Source of the DNA: Tetradesmus obliquus
Taxonomy: Eukaryota; Chlorophyta; Chlorophyceae; Sphaeropleales; Scenedesmaceae
Direction: 5' to 3'
Assembly: GCA_030272155.1 (NCBI GenBank)
Contig: CP126192.1
Span: 1,770,501 to 1,834,500, forward strand
Length of the DNA: 64,000 bases
Each line of letters begins with the position of its first letter. Within the stretch, counting starts at the first letter, position 1. A program made the translations under genes and the position numbers. Positions 1-12,576 of the stretch are shown here, one piece after another. The notes beneath the pieces were generated by a model, which saw only the letters and a list, made by a program, of their open reading frames with translations, had not been told where the DNA came from and did not search any database.

Positions 1-231
1 ACACAGCAGCAGCTGTTACTGACACTCTGGCCATGCACCTGGCAACTGGTTTGATGCCCCGACTTGTAAATGTAACGGGAACTGTTTCGTGGGGTGCAAG
101 CGTTGCAAGCTATCCAGCTACGCATGATCAGAGCTGCTGCTCCCGCCATACCAGCACTTTGAACAAAAGAGTGCTTTGTATCGAGCTTAGTGCAGCAAGC
201 CCAGGGGCGTTCTACATAGCAAGAATACATA
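1..231. other. Upstream region of TBCE
   Basis: No coding sequence is supported before the first ATG of the tubulin cofactor E gene at 232. The stretch should hold the promoter and 5' UTR of that gene, possibly with the 3' end of a gene outside the window. No recognisable motif was found. Confidence 0.4.
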
Positions 232-2029
232 ATGTATGTTGAAGTAGGCGAACGGCTGATAATAGCCAAGCACAGAGCAACTGTGCGATACGTGGGCCCC
301 GTGGAAGGCCAGGAAGGCACCTGGGTGGGCGTAGAGTGGGACGATCCCAGCAGAGGCAAACACGATGGTACCACAGGGGGCAGGAGGTACTTTTCATGCG
401 GCTGCGACAGCCCTACAGCAGCATCATTCGTGCGCATCAGCAAGGTCAGCAGGGGCAGCAGCGTGGTGGATGCACTGGTGCTGAGGTACACCAACCAGCT
501 GGCAGAAGGCCAAGCAGCAGCAGATGGACAGGTGTTCCTGCATACCTCCAGCCACCGCAAGGTGTGGGTGGAGCTGGTGGGGGAGCAGAAGGTCACTGAG
601 CGTCTGAGCAAGACGGAGCTGCTGCAGGCAGCACGCCTTGTGGGCGCCAATGCATCGCATGTGGTGAGTGGCTTGGAGGGGCGTTTATCAACGCGCCAGA
701 GACATGTAAACATCATAATCATGTTCATCATGGCACCCGTTTGGTGTACATCTTCGATGCAGGCCAAACTCGTGTGTGCCGCTGCGGTCCATGCCATGCG
801 CTGCTGACGATGATGTTACACGTCCATGCGCTGTTGTGTGTTGCCTCTGGTGCTGCTTGCCCTGCAAATGTCCCACAAGTACTATGTGAAAGCACAACAG
901 GGTACCAACAGGTGAACTGTATGCTGCCTGTGTTGTAGGCTTGTCTCCAGCAGCCACATGTCTTTCCTGCTGCCGCTGCTCTGTAGTATCTCTCGAATGG
1001 CAATAGGCATGCACCACTGTGATTGCTCCTGCAGGGCCCTGCCGGCGCGCTGGCAGCCGCCGCGCCCAACCTGGTGCAGCTGGACCTCACAGACAACCTG
1101 CTGAGCAGCTGGGGCAGCGTGGCGCGGATCTGCAGCGAGCTGCCGCAGCTGCACGTGCTGCAGCTGAGCAACAACAGGCTGGCACTGCCCTGCAGCATGC
1201 ACAGTGGCGGGCCTGATGCTGTGCAGGTGCTGCCTGGGCTGCAGTGCCTGGTGCTCAACCAGTGCAGCATCAGCTGGCAGCAGGTGAGGAGTGCTGTCCT
1301 ACACACCTCTTGCAGGACAGGCAGCGCTTGCATGGCTTGAGAGGCCTGTCATGCAGGCTGTGTATAGAAGGGACATATTCATACAGTAAATGCAAAGCCG
1401 CGCACCTGTGTGGCGCATGCCTTAGTACTACAAGTAACATTACGGCCTGCAGGAAGCGTGCAGCCCTATACGTCAGCAGAGAGGCAATGCACAGACGTGT
1501 CGCCTTCATGTGCTACACAGCAGTGGTCGGCAGCCCAGGTGCATGCGCTTGCCCACACACTCGCCTGTTGTACTGCTGCTGCTGCTGCTGCTGCTGCTGG
1601 CCAGGTGGGCGTGCTGCAGCACTGCCTGCCGAACCTGCTGGAGCTGCATGTTGCTGGCAACAACATCAGCAGCCTGCGGCTACAACTCCACTTGCAGGAA
1701 CAGCAGCAGCAGCATGCGGCAGAGCTGCAGCAGCCATCAGCTGGGCAGCCACAGCAGCAGCAGCAGTGTGACAGCAGCGGTGTGGACGGCAGCCTGGCTG
1801 GCTTCAAGAGCCTGCAGGTGAGCCGCTGCTGCTGCATGGGCAAGCCTGCAATGCAGGCCTGCCAAGGATGCTCCAGCCATCACTGTGTTACTGTGCACAT
1901 ATGTACATGCTGCATGCACAACCAACACACACACTTCACAGGCGCTGCAATCACTCCCTGACTGCAGCATGTTGCAGGTGGCTGGATTGAGCAGACAACA
2001 TGCCCGCGTCCATGTTTTCACCACCACAC

Positions 2030-2085
<56 letters not shown>

Positions 2086-2272
2086 GCCTGCAGGTGCTGG
2101 GCCTGGAGGACAACGCCATCGCTGACTGGGCGGAGGTGCTGCGCCTGGCGGGGCTGCCGCAGCTGCGGCGGCTGCACCTCAGCGGCAACCCCATCGCCAG
2201 CATTGCATACCCTGCACACAGCATCGGGCTGGGCGCGCTGGCCTCACAGCAGCCGCCAGCAGCGGGTGCATC

Positions 2273-2332
<60 letters not shown>

Positions 2333-2896
2333 GTTTGGCCAGCTGGAGGCGCTGCTGCTGGGCAACTGCCGCATCAGCAGCTGGGCTGATGTTGACGCGC
2401 TCAACCGTGTGCCGCGGCTGGCTGAGCTGCGGCTGAGCGGCAACCCGCTGTTTGATGCGGAGGCCGGCGCAGCAGGCGGAGGCCGGCGCTACGAGGTGAG
2501 CAGCAGCAGCAGCAGAATGGTGCAGCATGTTGTGCTGCACCAGTGTACATGTGGTGGTCTGCAGTGACGCAGCCAGCTACAGCGTCAACAACTTACCGGC
2601 AGCGCTGCACCAGCGGTAGGCAGCATGGTGCTAACACTGCTAGCACCTGTGCCAGCAGCTTTCAAGAGCTGAAGCAGGTCCGTCAGGCAGCCGGTTTCTC
2701 CCGTGCAGTGCGTGGTGGGCATGTGCACTTTTGCCTCTGCTGTTTGTGCCATGCGTGTGAGTACTGCCCTGTCTCTGCAACCGCTGCAGGTGATTGGCCG
2801 CGTGGCTGGGCTCACGCTGCTCAATGGGGCTGATGTGAAGCCGCGTGAGCGGCGCGACTGTGAGCTGCGCTACCTGCAGACCATCCTGGCAGACGC

Positions 2897-2927
<31 letters not shown>

Positions 2928-3543
2928 AGCCAGGCTGAGCTGCAGCGGCAGCACCCGCGGCTGGCAGAGCTGCAAGCCAAGTATGGCCAAGTCATGTGAG
3001 TACATGTGCAGTAGCTGAACATGTGCAGGTGCAACCCCAGTGCAAGTTGGATCTCAAGTATGTGGTATGTGTCACTGATGCACCTGCTGGAGCAAGATCA
3101 CATTGAAGCGCTGCTTGTGCACGTCATGTGACTTATGTTAAAAGGTCACTGGAAGGCACCGCTGCGAGATGCGAGACTTGTGACACAGACATTGCAAGCA
3201 GTCTGCGCAATGGACCAAAGGGCTTGCTGCTGTTGCATTTGCATGGCGTGAGCACCTTGCTGCTCTATTGTACCCATCACACTGTGCTGCTGTTGACTGA
3301 CCCGCTGCCACTGTTGACTTCATCGCTGCTGCAGCGCTGCTGCTGCGGCGAAGCCCTCTCAGCAGGGCAGCAGCCTGAGCTCCACCACATGTGAGCTGAC
3401 ACTGCGCCACGGCAACAGCAGCAGCAAGAAGAAGCTTCCCAAGACAATCACCATTGCAGCGCTGAAGCTGCTGTGCGGCAGGCTGTTCAAGCTGCCACCT
3501 GACCAGCAGCAGCTGCTGCTGCACATGCCGGAAACTCGTGAAG

Positions 3544-3576
<33 letters not shown>

Positions 3577-3782
3577 GCGAAGACATTGGGCAGGACGACA
3601 CAAAGAACCTGGCGTTCTGGGATGTCATTGACGGCTGCGCTGTGGAGGTGCTGCATGTGGATGTGGAGCAGCAGCGGGCCGCGGCAGCAGTGGTGCAGCT
3701 GAGCAGGCAGCAGCAGCATGAGCAGCGCATGGCGCAGCAGCTGCAGCAGGGCGATGCGCTGCGCAGCGTGGCAGAAAGGTGA
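232..3782 (+). CDS. TBCE: Tubulin-folding cofactor E (CAP-Gly, LRR, ubiquitin-like)
   Basis: Cofactor E takes part in alpha/beta-tubulin heterodimer assembly and disassembly in the cytosol. Six exons fit with closed phases: 232-663, 1035-1283, 1605-1817, 2094-2495, 2790-2995, 3335-3782, giving about 649 aa (human protein about 527). The N-terminus is a CAP-Gly domain with the cofactor-E form of its signature, GKHDG, and a following YFSC. Leucine-rich repeats follow (LVQLDLTDNLLSSW, LRRLHLSGNP, LAELRLSGNP). A linker resembles VIGRVAGLTLLNG of the family, and a C-terminal ubiquitin-like fold begins near KTITIAALKLLCGRLFKL. The extra length is low-complexity: an 18-glutamine run inside the LRR region (2277-2330) and further polyQ in exons 5 and 6. 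Introns 2 and 3 end in CTG-rich tracts. The start is the first ATG before the CAP-Gly domain. Identity is firm; the exon 5 to 6 junction is inferred from phase. Confidence 0.93.
2036..2084 (+). repeat. (GCT/CTG)n tract before TBCE exon 4 acceptor
   Basis: About sixteen GCT units end a few bases before the acceptor GCCGCCTGCAG that precedes exon 4 at 2094. The tract sits where a polypyrimidine tract normally lies. Confidence 0.9.
2277..2330 (+). repeat. (CAG)18 encoding polyglutamine in TBCE
   Basis: Eighteen uninterrupted CAG codons lie within the LRR region of cofactor E, between AGASE and PFGQLEALLL. The flanks align with LRR sequence, so the tract is an insertion between repeat units and probably forms a disordered loop. 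It is in frame and has no CAA interruptions. Confidence 0.95.
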
Positions 3783-4485
3783 CGGTGCGTAAGGTGATGT
3801 GTTGCTGAGGTGGTGTGTGCCGATGGTTGGTGATGCTGATGGTAGTCTGCTTGTGTTCAGTGGCAGTCTGCTTGAATGCATGGACAGCTGTCACACAGCT
3901 GCTGTTGACATCAGCAGGGCTGTATCACTGTTGTAGCTACAGCTGCAAGTTGGCAACGGTCTTGAAGCTTCCATGTTTCCTCCTGCCGGTCGTCCTTTTC
4001 CCTGGCATTACTTTGACATGAAGCTGGCGAGTCTTTGCAGGAAGGCCATGACTAAGCAGTCAATTTGTCAGCAGAGATGACCTGGTTCCCAGTTATATGA
4101 GCGACGCCAATTGCTCATTGTATTCAAGTCTTAATTATATGCCGTTGGTACTGAGAAAAGACGTCAATGAGAGGCTCTTGGCAGAGGTGCACCCAATGCT
4201 GCAGTAACTCGGTGTGCCGGGCCATTGGCAACTTGCCTGGTTCCAAGTGCCGGTGCGAATGCCACATGGCGGTTAACAAACGGCGCTTTCGGATTAACAG
4301 CACGACCGAGCCTCCAGAGGAGAGCCACGGTTCCCAAAACCACGGTGAACACCCCCCACGTTTTAACAGCGCTCAAGTCCAGCAGCTTGTTGCCCGACAG
4401 CCTCTATTCACTTGTGGATCCGAAAAATGAGTTATCTGTGACACCGTGCAGGGCGTCAGCATGGTTTAGTACCGTGGCTAACACA
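3783..4485. other. Intergenic region, TBCE 3' side and PRS4 5' side
   Basis: No gene is supported here. An open frame continues upstream of the proposed PRPP synthetase start (from 4225), but its sequence has no family similarity, so it is treated as 5' UTR or promoter. No clear terminator or polyadenylation signal was recognised. Confidence 0.4.
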
Positions 4486-7400
4486 ATGCGGAGCTGCAGC
4501 TGCGGTGCAGACACCCTACTGCGCACTAAAAGCTTGCCAGCAGTTAGAGTAGCTCGACAAAGAGCAGGCTGCCTGCTCAAAGCTATGAACAGTGCAGACG
4601 CCCGCCTGCAGAGACAAATAATGGCAGCCACAGCAAACACGCTGAACAAGACGCTAGAGGGCCGGCCGTCGCTGACATCCATAGATGACTACCGGATCGT
4701 TAACAACATTGACACTTCTGCGGTGCCAGAGGAGCTGAAGAAGGACTGCATCCTGTTCTACACTCCAGACACAGAGCCTCTAGCACGCAAGATCGCAGCC
4801 GAGGGAACACACGTGCAGCTAGGAAACATCAGATGGAAGTGAGTGTAGCAGCCAGCAAAGGTGCCTGGCAGGAGAATTGTGCGGGCAGCGTATGGCAGCT
4901 GGCTGCTGCAGCAGCGGCATGGCTGCTCTGCTGCTATACTTGCACACATTGCAACAGCAGCTGGCCCTGCCGCACCTGATTAGTCATCAGTATACATAAC
5001 TGATCGCACCTGGCATGCGCAGCCAGCAGAAGCAAGCTTACCGCAGATTAGGGTTTCACCAGCTGCCAGCAGCGCTGAAGATGACACCGCTGCCTTCCTG
5101 CAATGCTCACATCCTGCACAGCAGCTGCGTCGGCACTTGCACACACATGTGCACGCATCCTATCCATCCTATCTGGTCATACTCCAGCTCGCCTCAACAT
5201 GCTGCTGCTGCCGCACCATCATCGCCCGCCAGGTGCTTCAACGACGGCTTCCCCGACCTGTTTGTGCACCACGCCACGGAGATCCGCAACAAGCACGTCG
5301 GCTTCCTGGCCTCCTTCCACGACCCGGGCAAGATCTTCGAGCAGATCTCCATCATCTACGCGCTGCCGCGCCTCTTCATTGGCTCATTCACGCTGGTGCT
5401 GCCCTTCTTCCCAACAGGCACGGCAGAGCGGGTGAGCCGGGATTCTCACGCTGTCTGCTGTGCTGCTGCCACACAGCACCAGCCGCAGCCGCAAGTTGGA
5501 AGGATGCCGGTCGTACAGTACACACAGCAGCAGTAGTAGCAGCAGCACAATAGAAGCAGCAGCAGCAGCAGCAGCAGCAGGTTGAGCAGGATATGCTGGG
5601 GTTGTCAGCACTTGCTCCGCAGCCAGCCCCACTGGCTCTGCGTGGCGTGCAGCAGCAGGTGTTATATGCGCACGCCTCTGCTCCTTCCCCATGCCTGCTG
5701 GCTGAGCGACGTGCAGCATGCAACAGGCTTTGTGTGTTCTGCCTGGCTGCTGCTGCTGCTGCTGCTGCGGGGCTGCAGGTGGAGACTGAGGGTGATGTGG
5801 CCACGGCCTTCACGCTGGCGCGCATCCTGTCCAATATCCCGCCCAGCAGGGGCGGCCCCACCAGCATCGTCATCTTCGACATACACGCGCTGCAGGTGTG
5901 GGGTGGATTCGGTTGGATTTGGACAGCCAAGGGCCACTGGTCCTTTGACGTGCCGAACGGCACGCGGGCGTTTCCGCTTCACAATGCTTTGTCTGGCAGC
6001 AGCAGCAGCAGCAGCAGCCGCCTCCCACCACTGATCACGGAATGCAGTCGCATGAGGGCGGGCTTGCATCTGCTGCCACCTGACCCGCCCTCACATGCAG
6101 CCCCCACGTGTGTGTTTCACCTCAACCCCCAGGTGCGTCTGCTGCTGCGTCTGCTGCTGCCGCCTGCAGGAGCGCTTTTACTTTGGTGACAGTGTGCTGC
6201 CGCTGTTTGAGAGCGGCATCCCGCTGCTGCTGGAGCGCCTCAAGCAGCTGCCTGACCAGGACAAGGTGCGCAGCAAATGTATAGTGGAGGAGAAGGGGGA
6301 CGCAGGCTGCTGGCTGCAGCTGGTTTGGGAGCAGTGTACAGCAGCCGCACAGCAGTGGAGGCAGCAGCACGGCTGGCCTGTGCCCTGCTCACAAGCTTAT
6401 GTGATGGTCTTGTGGCGTGCGACTTGTAGTAACATTGCTGCTGCTGCTGCTGCTGCCGCGCGCCCCAGGTGACGATCGCGTACCCCGACGAGGGCGCGTG
6501 GAAGCGCTTCCACTACCAGTTCAAGGACGAGGGCTACCCCGAGGTCATCTGCACCAAGGTCAGGGATGGCGCCAAGCGCATCGTGAGGCTCAAGGTGAGA
6601 CGTGTTGGGGGCACACGGCGACGGCTGCTACACAAAGAAGGGCAGCGGCAGCAGCAGTTGCAGCAGCAGGTTCAGGCAGTTGTGCTGATGCAGCCGCAAC
6701 CCAGCAGCCGCAATGCTGCTGGTGCAGCAGTGCAGCAGCATGTGTGCAGGAAGGGGTGGTGTTGCTGGAGTCGGCTGGCTATTCTGCATGCCTGGTACCT
6801 TGCTGGTTCGTTCATAGTGCTGGGCCTGGCTCTGCTCATGCCTGCTGCTGTGCTGCTGCTGCGCTGTGGTGGTGTGTCCACCTGCAGGAGGGTGAGCCGC
6901 AGGGGCGGCACGTGGTCATTGTTGATGACCTGGTGCAGAGTGGCGGCACGCTCATTGAGTGCCACGCGCTGCTGTCGTCACTGGGGGCAAAGCACGGTGA
7001 GCACGCCCAGCAGCAGCAGCACACCCGCCTGCACAGTTGTGTGTGCAGGAAGGTCTCTTTGATTGCATGCAGCACTTGGTTGTTGGTCACTGCAAACACC
7101 TTGCATGTTTGCCAGGCGGTATGTCAGGTCTGCTAGCTGCTGCGCTGCTTGCCGGCGCCAGCAGTCCATGCCGGCAGACTGTTACTCCTCTGGCACAGCA
7201 CAGCAGCGGCACGCCGCAGCCCCGCCACCGTACTGGTGGCGGCGGTCCTGCGGGCCGTGCCGCCTTGGTGCAGATTGCTGTTATTAACGCTGGCTGCGGT
7301 GCGTGGGGCGCACGCCCCACTCCCTCCACACTCTCCAGTACCGGCACACGCACACATTGGCTGGCTACAACTGCATTGATTGCTGTGTCCGTGAGCCGGC

Positions 7401-7939
7401 TGTAACACAGGCTGTACTGCAGCCAGCAGGAGTGGCTGATCGGTGCTCAATGTGCAAGCCTGCTTGTAACACACTGCTGGGTGCCGCAACTGCTGCTGCT
7501 GCTGCTGCTGCAGTGAGTGCGTACGTGACGCATGGCGTGTTCCCACGGGAGTCGTGGAAGAAGTTCAAGGCAGACAACGGAGGTGAGGAGGGGGTGGGGG
7601 CACGGCAGTGGCGTGTCTGTGCAGGCATGCTCCTGCCAGCTTGGACACCATGCGCAGAGGCGGCAGCAGCCGCAGGTGCAGCAGCAGCGGCCAGTGGTGT
7701 GTATGCCTTTCAGTGCCTCTTATCTTCACCATGCAGTCCTTTTCATCACGTCCACTGCCTCACGCTGCCAGCTGCTGCTGCGTATTGCTGCTGCTGCAGA
7801 GGGCGCTGCTGCTGCTGGCGGCTTCCGCTTCTTCTGGCTCACCGACAGCTGCCCGCAGACAGTCGCAGCGGTGGAGGCGACACAGCCCTTTGAGGTGCTC
7901 ACACTGGCAGGGCCCATCGCTGACGCGCTGCAGATCTGA
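4486..7939 (+). CDS. PRS4: Ribose-phosphate pyrophosphokinase, plant class II (PRS4-like)
   Basis: Makes PRPP from ribose 5-phosphate and ATP for nucleotide, histidine and tryptophan synthesis. Exons: up to 4838, 5233-5431, 5779-5895, 6170-6265, 6469-6594, 6888-6996, 7514-7582, 7800-7939; all phases close. The product follows Arabidopsis PRS4 closely: [74 protein letters not shown], the PRPP loop [27 protein letters not shown], and the C-terminus [17 protein letters not shown]. Class II enzymes are reported to be phosphate-independent; that is family knowledge. The start is uncertain. In-frame ATGs lie at 4486, 4585 and 4621, and the segment from 4486 is rich in Arg, Ser, Ala and Cys with few acids, resembling an organelle transit peptide. 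The core enzyme needs only the 4621 start. Introns end in CTG-rich acceptors. Confidence 0.92.
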
Positions 7940-8927
7940 GCAGGTGGCAGCAGCAGCAGCAGGCGCTGGCGTGGCGGTGTAGCATGTGGCTGCTGCATGG
8001 CCAGGCAGCCAGGCTGCAGCTGGGTGGCAGCTGCTGCAGCGGCAGCACTTGCAGTAGCAGCAGCGGCTGCAGCAGCAGGTGGCTGCTGCAGCAGCTGCGT
8101 CGGTGAAAGTGCCCCACCATAGCAGGCTGGGGCGGTTGAGGGTATGTGCTGCTGCTGCGTTTTGAGAGAGCTGCCACAGGACAGCAGCATGACACCAGCA
8201 GCTGGCTGGATGCTGTTGGATGCTGTGTGTCATGCGCTGTGTGTAGTGCACGGCTTTTTGTATGTGGCTGCTTTGCTGTGTAGCTGTTTATGTACAATAG
8301 CCTGATTGTTCAAAGCATTGTGATTGTCATGGATTGCCAGCTCTTTTCACCATCTCCAGCTGTGGCGGAGTGTGTACAGGTCACACACAGGACACGGGGG
8401 TTACTTATTGATGCACTTCAGTCACTGATTGTGGCTTCGCGTGTGACGCTGCCAAGGAAGCCACGGCTTGCAATGCAGTTGCATTGCACAGGTGGCTGTT
8501 GTGATGTGGTGTATGGACTCAACTGTGGCATATGGCCTGCAAGCATGTACTTGTTCAGACATTGCTTTTGTGCACGGACATGCCTGGGCATACCTGCCAC
8601 TCCTGCTTGAGCAGGCAGGTGCCCGATGCAGGACAGACTATGCCTGGCACTCTGAATGGTGACTGCATCAAGGGTATGGTTGCTGGGTCTTGGCACCGCT
8701 GGAATGTGACTGCCTCAGACTTCAGCGTTTTCTTAACGAGTTCTGCCACGGCAGCAACGGGAGAGTAGCAGCTTGTGTCAGCAACAAGGGTTCTTGTGCT
8801 TGTGATCATGTTACTTGCACCTTGGCCTGCTTGCTTACGCTAAAGCGACAGCAACACCAGCGTTGTAACTCACGTCTGCATTGAAATTGCAAGGGTTGCG
8901 TTGTTCGAAGTAGTGCAAGTTGCAAAC
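7940..8927. other. Intergenic region PRS4-CBR
   Basis: About 1 kb without a supported gene. The first 300 bases are rich in GCAGCA/TGCTGC and are probably PRS4 3' UTR. The remainder should include the promoter of the reductase gene. Open frames here are short and show no family similarity. Confidence 0.4.
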
Positions 8928-10166
8928 ATGGCTTCGGCACCAAAACTGCTGGCACTCTCGCGCCTGGCGTTCCCTGCTGGCCTGTGTGCAGCATACGCAA
9001 CTTACAACAGCTATGAAAGCGTGAGTGGCTTCCTGATTATCTTTTAGGCAGCGTACGCCGTGATCAGGTTTGCTGTTGAGAGAGTTGGGGGATGTGAACA
9101 GACAAGGCTCATTGGGACCACAGCAACAGAGACGCCTCGGCAACGAGCTCTACGATATCCCAAATACATAGCTGGACCTAGCAGCAAGCTGTCGCTGGCG
9201 CTGCCACTTCCCAAACAACTGCTGCTGTTGTCCCTTGCTCTTGCTGTTGCTGCTGGCACCCGTTGTCACTCGCATGCCTCCAGGCGCTGACTGCCCAGGC
9301 TGATGCGGCAAAGGCGTCTGGCCTCACCCCTGATGCCTTCACAGACCTCAAGCTGATCAAGAAGGAGAAGCTCACCCACAACTCTTACATGCTGCGGTGC
9401 GAACAGGGCGCAACTGTGACAGCAACACCCTATGGGTTATCACAGCAAGCAGCTGGCGTGCAAAGGCAGCGCAAAGTGCACGGCAGCAGTCTGCGGCAGA
9501 AACCTATGAAGCAGATCTGCAATTGTCTGTGTACACTGCCACAACTGTGTGCTACAGTGCTTGTGAGGTGCACGAGTGTAGTCCCCCTGCAGCTGTTGCA
9601 CCCTGGAGATAGCGCAGCACGGTGCGTGCTCAACACACAGCTGTCCTTGCCGCTGTGCATTGCCGTACGCTTGCGACTCAACAGCTGCCTGCCTCACAAG
9701 GTTCATTGCGCTGTGCTTTGGCTGCAGGTTTGAGCTGCCAGACGGGCAGCCTGCCAACCTTCCCGTGGCGTCCTGCATCCTCACAAAGTGAGCTGCTGCA
9801 CAATTATTTTGAGCAAGCGCCATCTGGGTGTCACTTGGCGACTACTGCCAACCCGGGCAGACCTAGCAGGCAGACAAGCAGCACGGAACAGCAGCAGCAT
9901 GACAGCAGAGCCAGCATATGCTGCATTGCAGCAGCTGCACCCTCTCAAGCAGCGCCAGCAACGTGCTGAGCAATAAATCCAGCCTGGCACACAGCCCTGC
10001 TGCCTCAGCACAACGAGCATGCAGCCAGCAGGGCCCCAACAGCAACACACTCTCACAGCACAGCAGCAACCAGCGTGTCAGCACTACCACCCCACACCAC
10101 CAACCCGCATGCCGGCCCGTTCCCTGTCCTGGCTGCTATCCGTCTGCCAACCCACTGCCGTGATTC

Positions 10167-10261
<95 letters not shown>

Positions 10262-12059
10262 AGGGCGTCGCTGCAGGGCCCCGGTGACGAGCAGCCCAAG
10301 GCGGTAGTGCGGCCCTACACGCCCGTCAGCGCCCCGGATGCGCCCGGGCACCTGGACCTGGTCATCAAGGCCTACGCGCAGGGCAAGATGAGCAAGCACA
10401 TGGGAGAGCTCAAGGTGGGCACTGCTTGCTCGAGTAAAGAAAAGTATAACACTATGTCAAACTCCAAGTTTAGGGAACGCTGTCACTTATTTGGTGTGGC
10501 TGCGTGTGTGTTGCCGCGCAGGTTGGTGATGCGCTGGCCTTCAAGGGCCCCATCATGAAGTACCCCTACAGCGCCAACACCAAGAAGGAGATCGGCATGA
10601 TCGCAGGTGGGCGCGAGCCTGGTGCTGGTTGAGAGGGGCTGCATCTGCTGGTGTTAACAGTCAGATTGCAGTTGTGGTGTGCAGTGTAGTTGAAAGGACG
10701 TTGGCATGATCGCGGGTGCGCCTGAGGCAGGGGGCTGACTGGGGCTGTTGCACTGAGCTTCGCTGTGGGCTGCGTGCGTGTGCCATGTGATTGCTGTAGC
10801 TCAGCTTGCTCCGTTTCACGTTGTGTGTCGAGGTGTGGCAGGGCACTCACCAAGTTCTGCTGTGCTGCTGCAGGTGGCACTGGCATCACGCCTATGCTGC
10901 AGGTGCGCAGGGACAGCGTTCTTGTCATGGCTGCAGCGCTGATCTGTTACAAGCTGGTGTGCATGTAAGAGAGGCACGTGCCTCCCTGAAGGTCAACCAG
11001 CCAGCACTTCACACTGCTTGGCTTGCAGCATGTTGGCTCGCCCGTCTGGACACCACACACACGTCAGACAGCCGGATCTGTCCACAGCAGCAGGCAGCAC
11101 TGCAGCAGCACTGGCAGCCTGCGGCATCAGGCTCTCACAACCCCCAGCGCACCTACTCACTAGCCCTTCAACGATATTAATCCCGCCCCTGCTGTGTGTG
11201 GTGCTGCTGTGGCTCGGCTGCTGAACCCTAAACCTCCTGAAATCATTTGGTTGGAACCCCGCAGGTGGCTGACGCCATCCTGGCCAGCCCCGCAGACAAG
11301 ACCAAGGTGTCGCTGCTGTTTGCCAACGTGAGCGAGGGTGACATCCTGCTGAAGGACAAGATCGATGCCATGGCAGCAGCACACCCGGACAGGTTCCGCG
11401 TGCACTATGTGGTGGACAAGCCGCGGTGAGCAGCACGCCACCTGCACCTGCATTTCGACGTTAGCTGTGTATTTAATGGGTATGTGGTTGTCTAGGGAAA
11501 GAAACAGCCGTGTTGGAGCCATACAGAGCAAATGCGACTGTAACGGTGTCACAATTAAATATTTGAATTCGATTCGAATCGACACGCAGCTGTCGATGTC
11601 GGCAACTGTGCGATGGCACCACCACCCAGCTACGTAGATCCGGCAGCCGATAGCTGCATGAAAGCCGCCGGTGGAGACAACGGTCGTTTGCTGGTCAACA
11701 GGTGGGATCGGTCAGCCACATTGCTTCAAAAACATAGACGTTGAAGTAAAGGGGGGAAGGGGGGAACACATGTACATGCATGAGGAGGCAGACTGGTTGC
11801 ATGTCACGTGGATGACTTGCTGCATGCTAAGAGCTGCCAAGGCTGGATGGCTTGATACGGCACGCAGCGGGCAGCTTCACCGCCAGCGGCTGGCTGCTGC
11901 TCGTCACCACAGGCTGGGTAGCAGCAGCCCTTAGCTGGCAGTATCAACAGCTCAACCGAGTTGGTGGCACATGTACATGCTGGCATCACATGAAGATCGC
12001 GGATGGGGTCGCACTCTGAAGAAGCCAAGTGCCAGCCTGCTGCTGCAATTGCCACATGC

Positions 12060-12119
<60 letters not shown>

Positions 12120-12540
12120 AAATGCCACATACATCTGCTGCTGCTGCTGCTGCCAGGTGGGGCGGCATCTTCTGGAAGGGCGGCGTGGGCTACGTGACAC
12201 GCGACATGCTGGCAGCACACATGCCCGCAGCCAGCAGCGGCAGCGACGCGCTCATCATGGTGTGCGGCCCACCAGGTGCGGCGCTGATTGTGGAACGCAT
12301 GCCGCTGCTGTGCACGTGGCCGCACTGTTTGTCAGGTCCAGCGGCAAGCCTGCCTGCACCAGGAGCACTGTGCTGAGCTATGGCGGAACACTGAGGACGG
12401 CGCAGAGTCCTTGCTTCCTAGAAGCTGCAGCGCATGTGTCCTGCATATCCTGTTGCAACAGGCTATCAGTGCTGGCGGGTGCCTGCTGCTGCTGGCTGCC
12501 CACTGCCTGCTGCTCAACCACTCCTGCACCAATGTTCCCA

Positions 12541-12576
<36 letters not shown>

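Noticed and set aside
4225..4485. In-frame extension upstream of PRS4 as coding sequence
   Set aside because: Open but without family similarity; a start at 4486 or later suffices, so it is left as probable 5' UTR.
10019..10558. Frames with long poly-Cys, poly-Leu or poly-Ala runs (here and at 12 kb, 2 kb, 37.8 kb)
   Set aside because: They are readings of intronic or exonic CTG/CAG tracts in the wrong frame or strand.
11570..11581. Perfect palindrome CGATTCGAATCG in CBR intron 7
   Set aside because: Short, single occurrence, AT-rich context; not enough to call a regulatory site.
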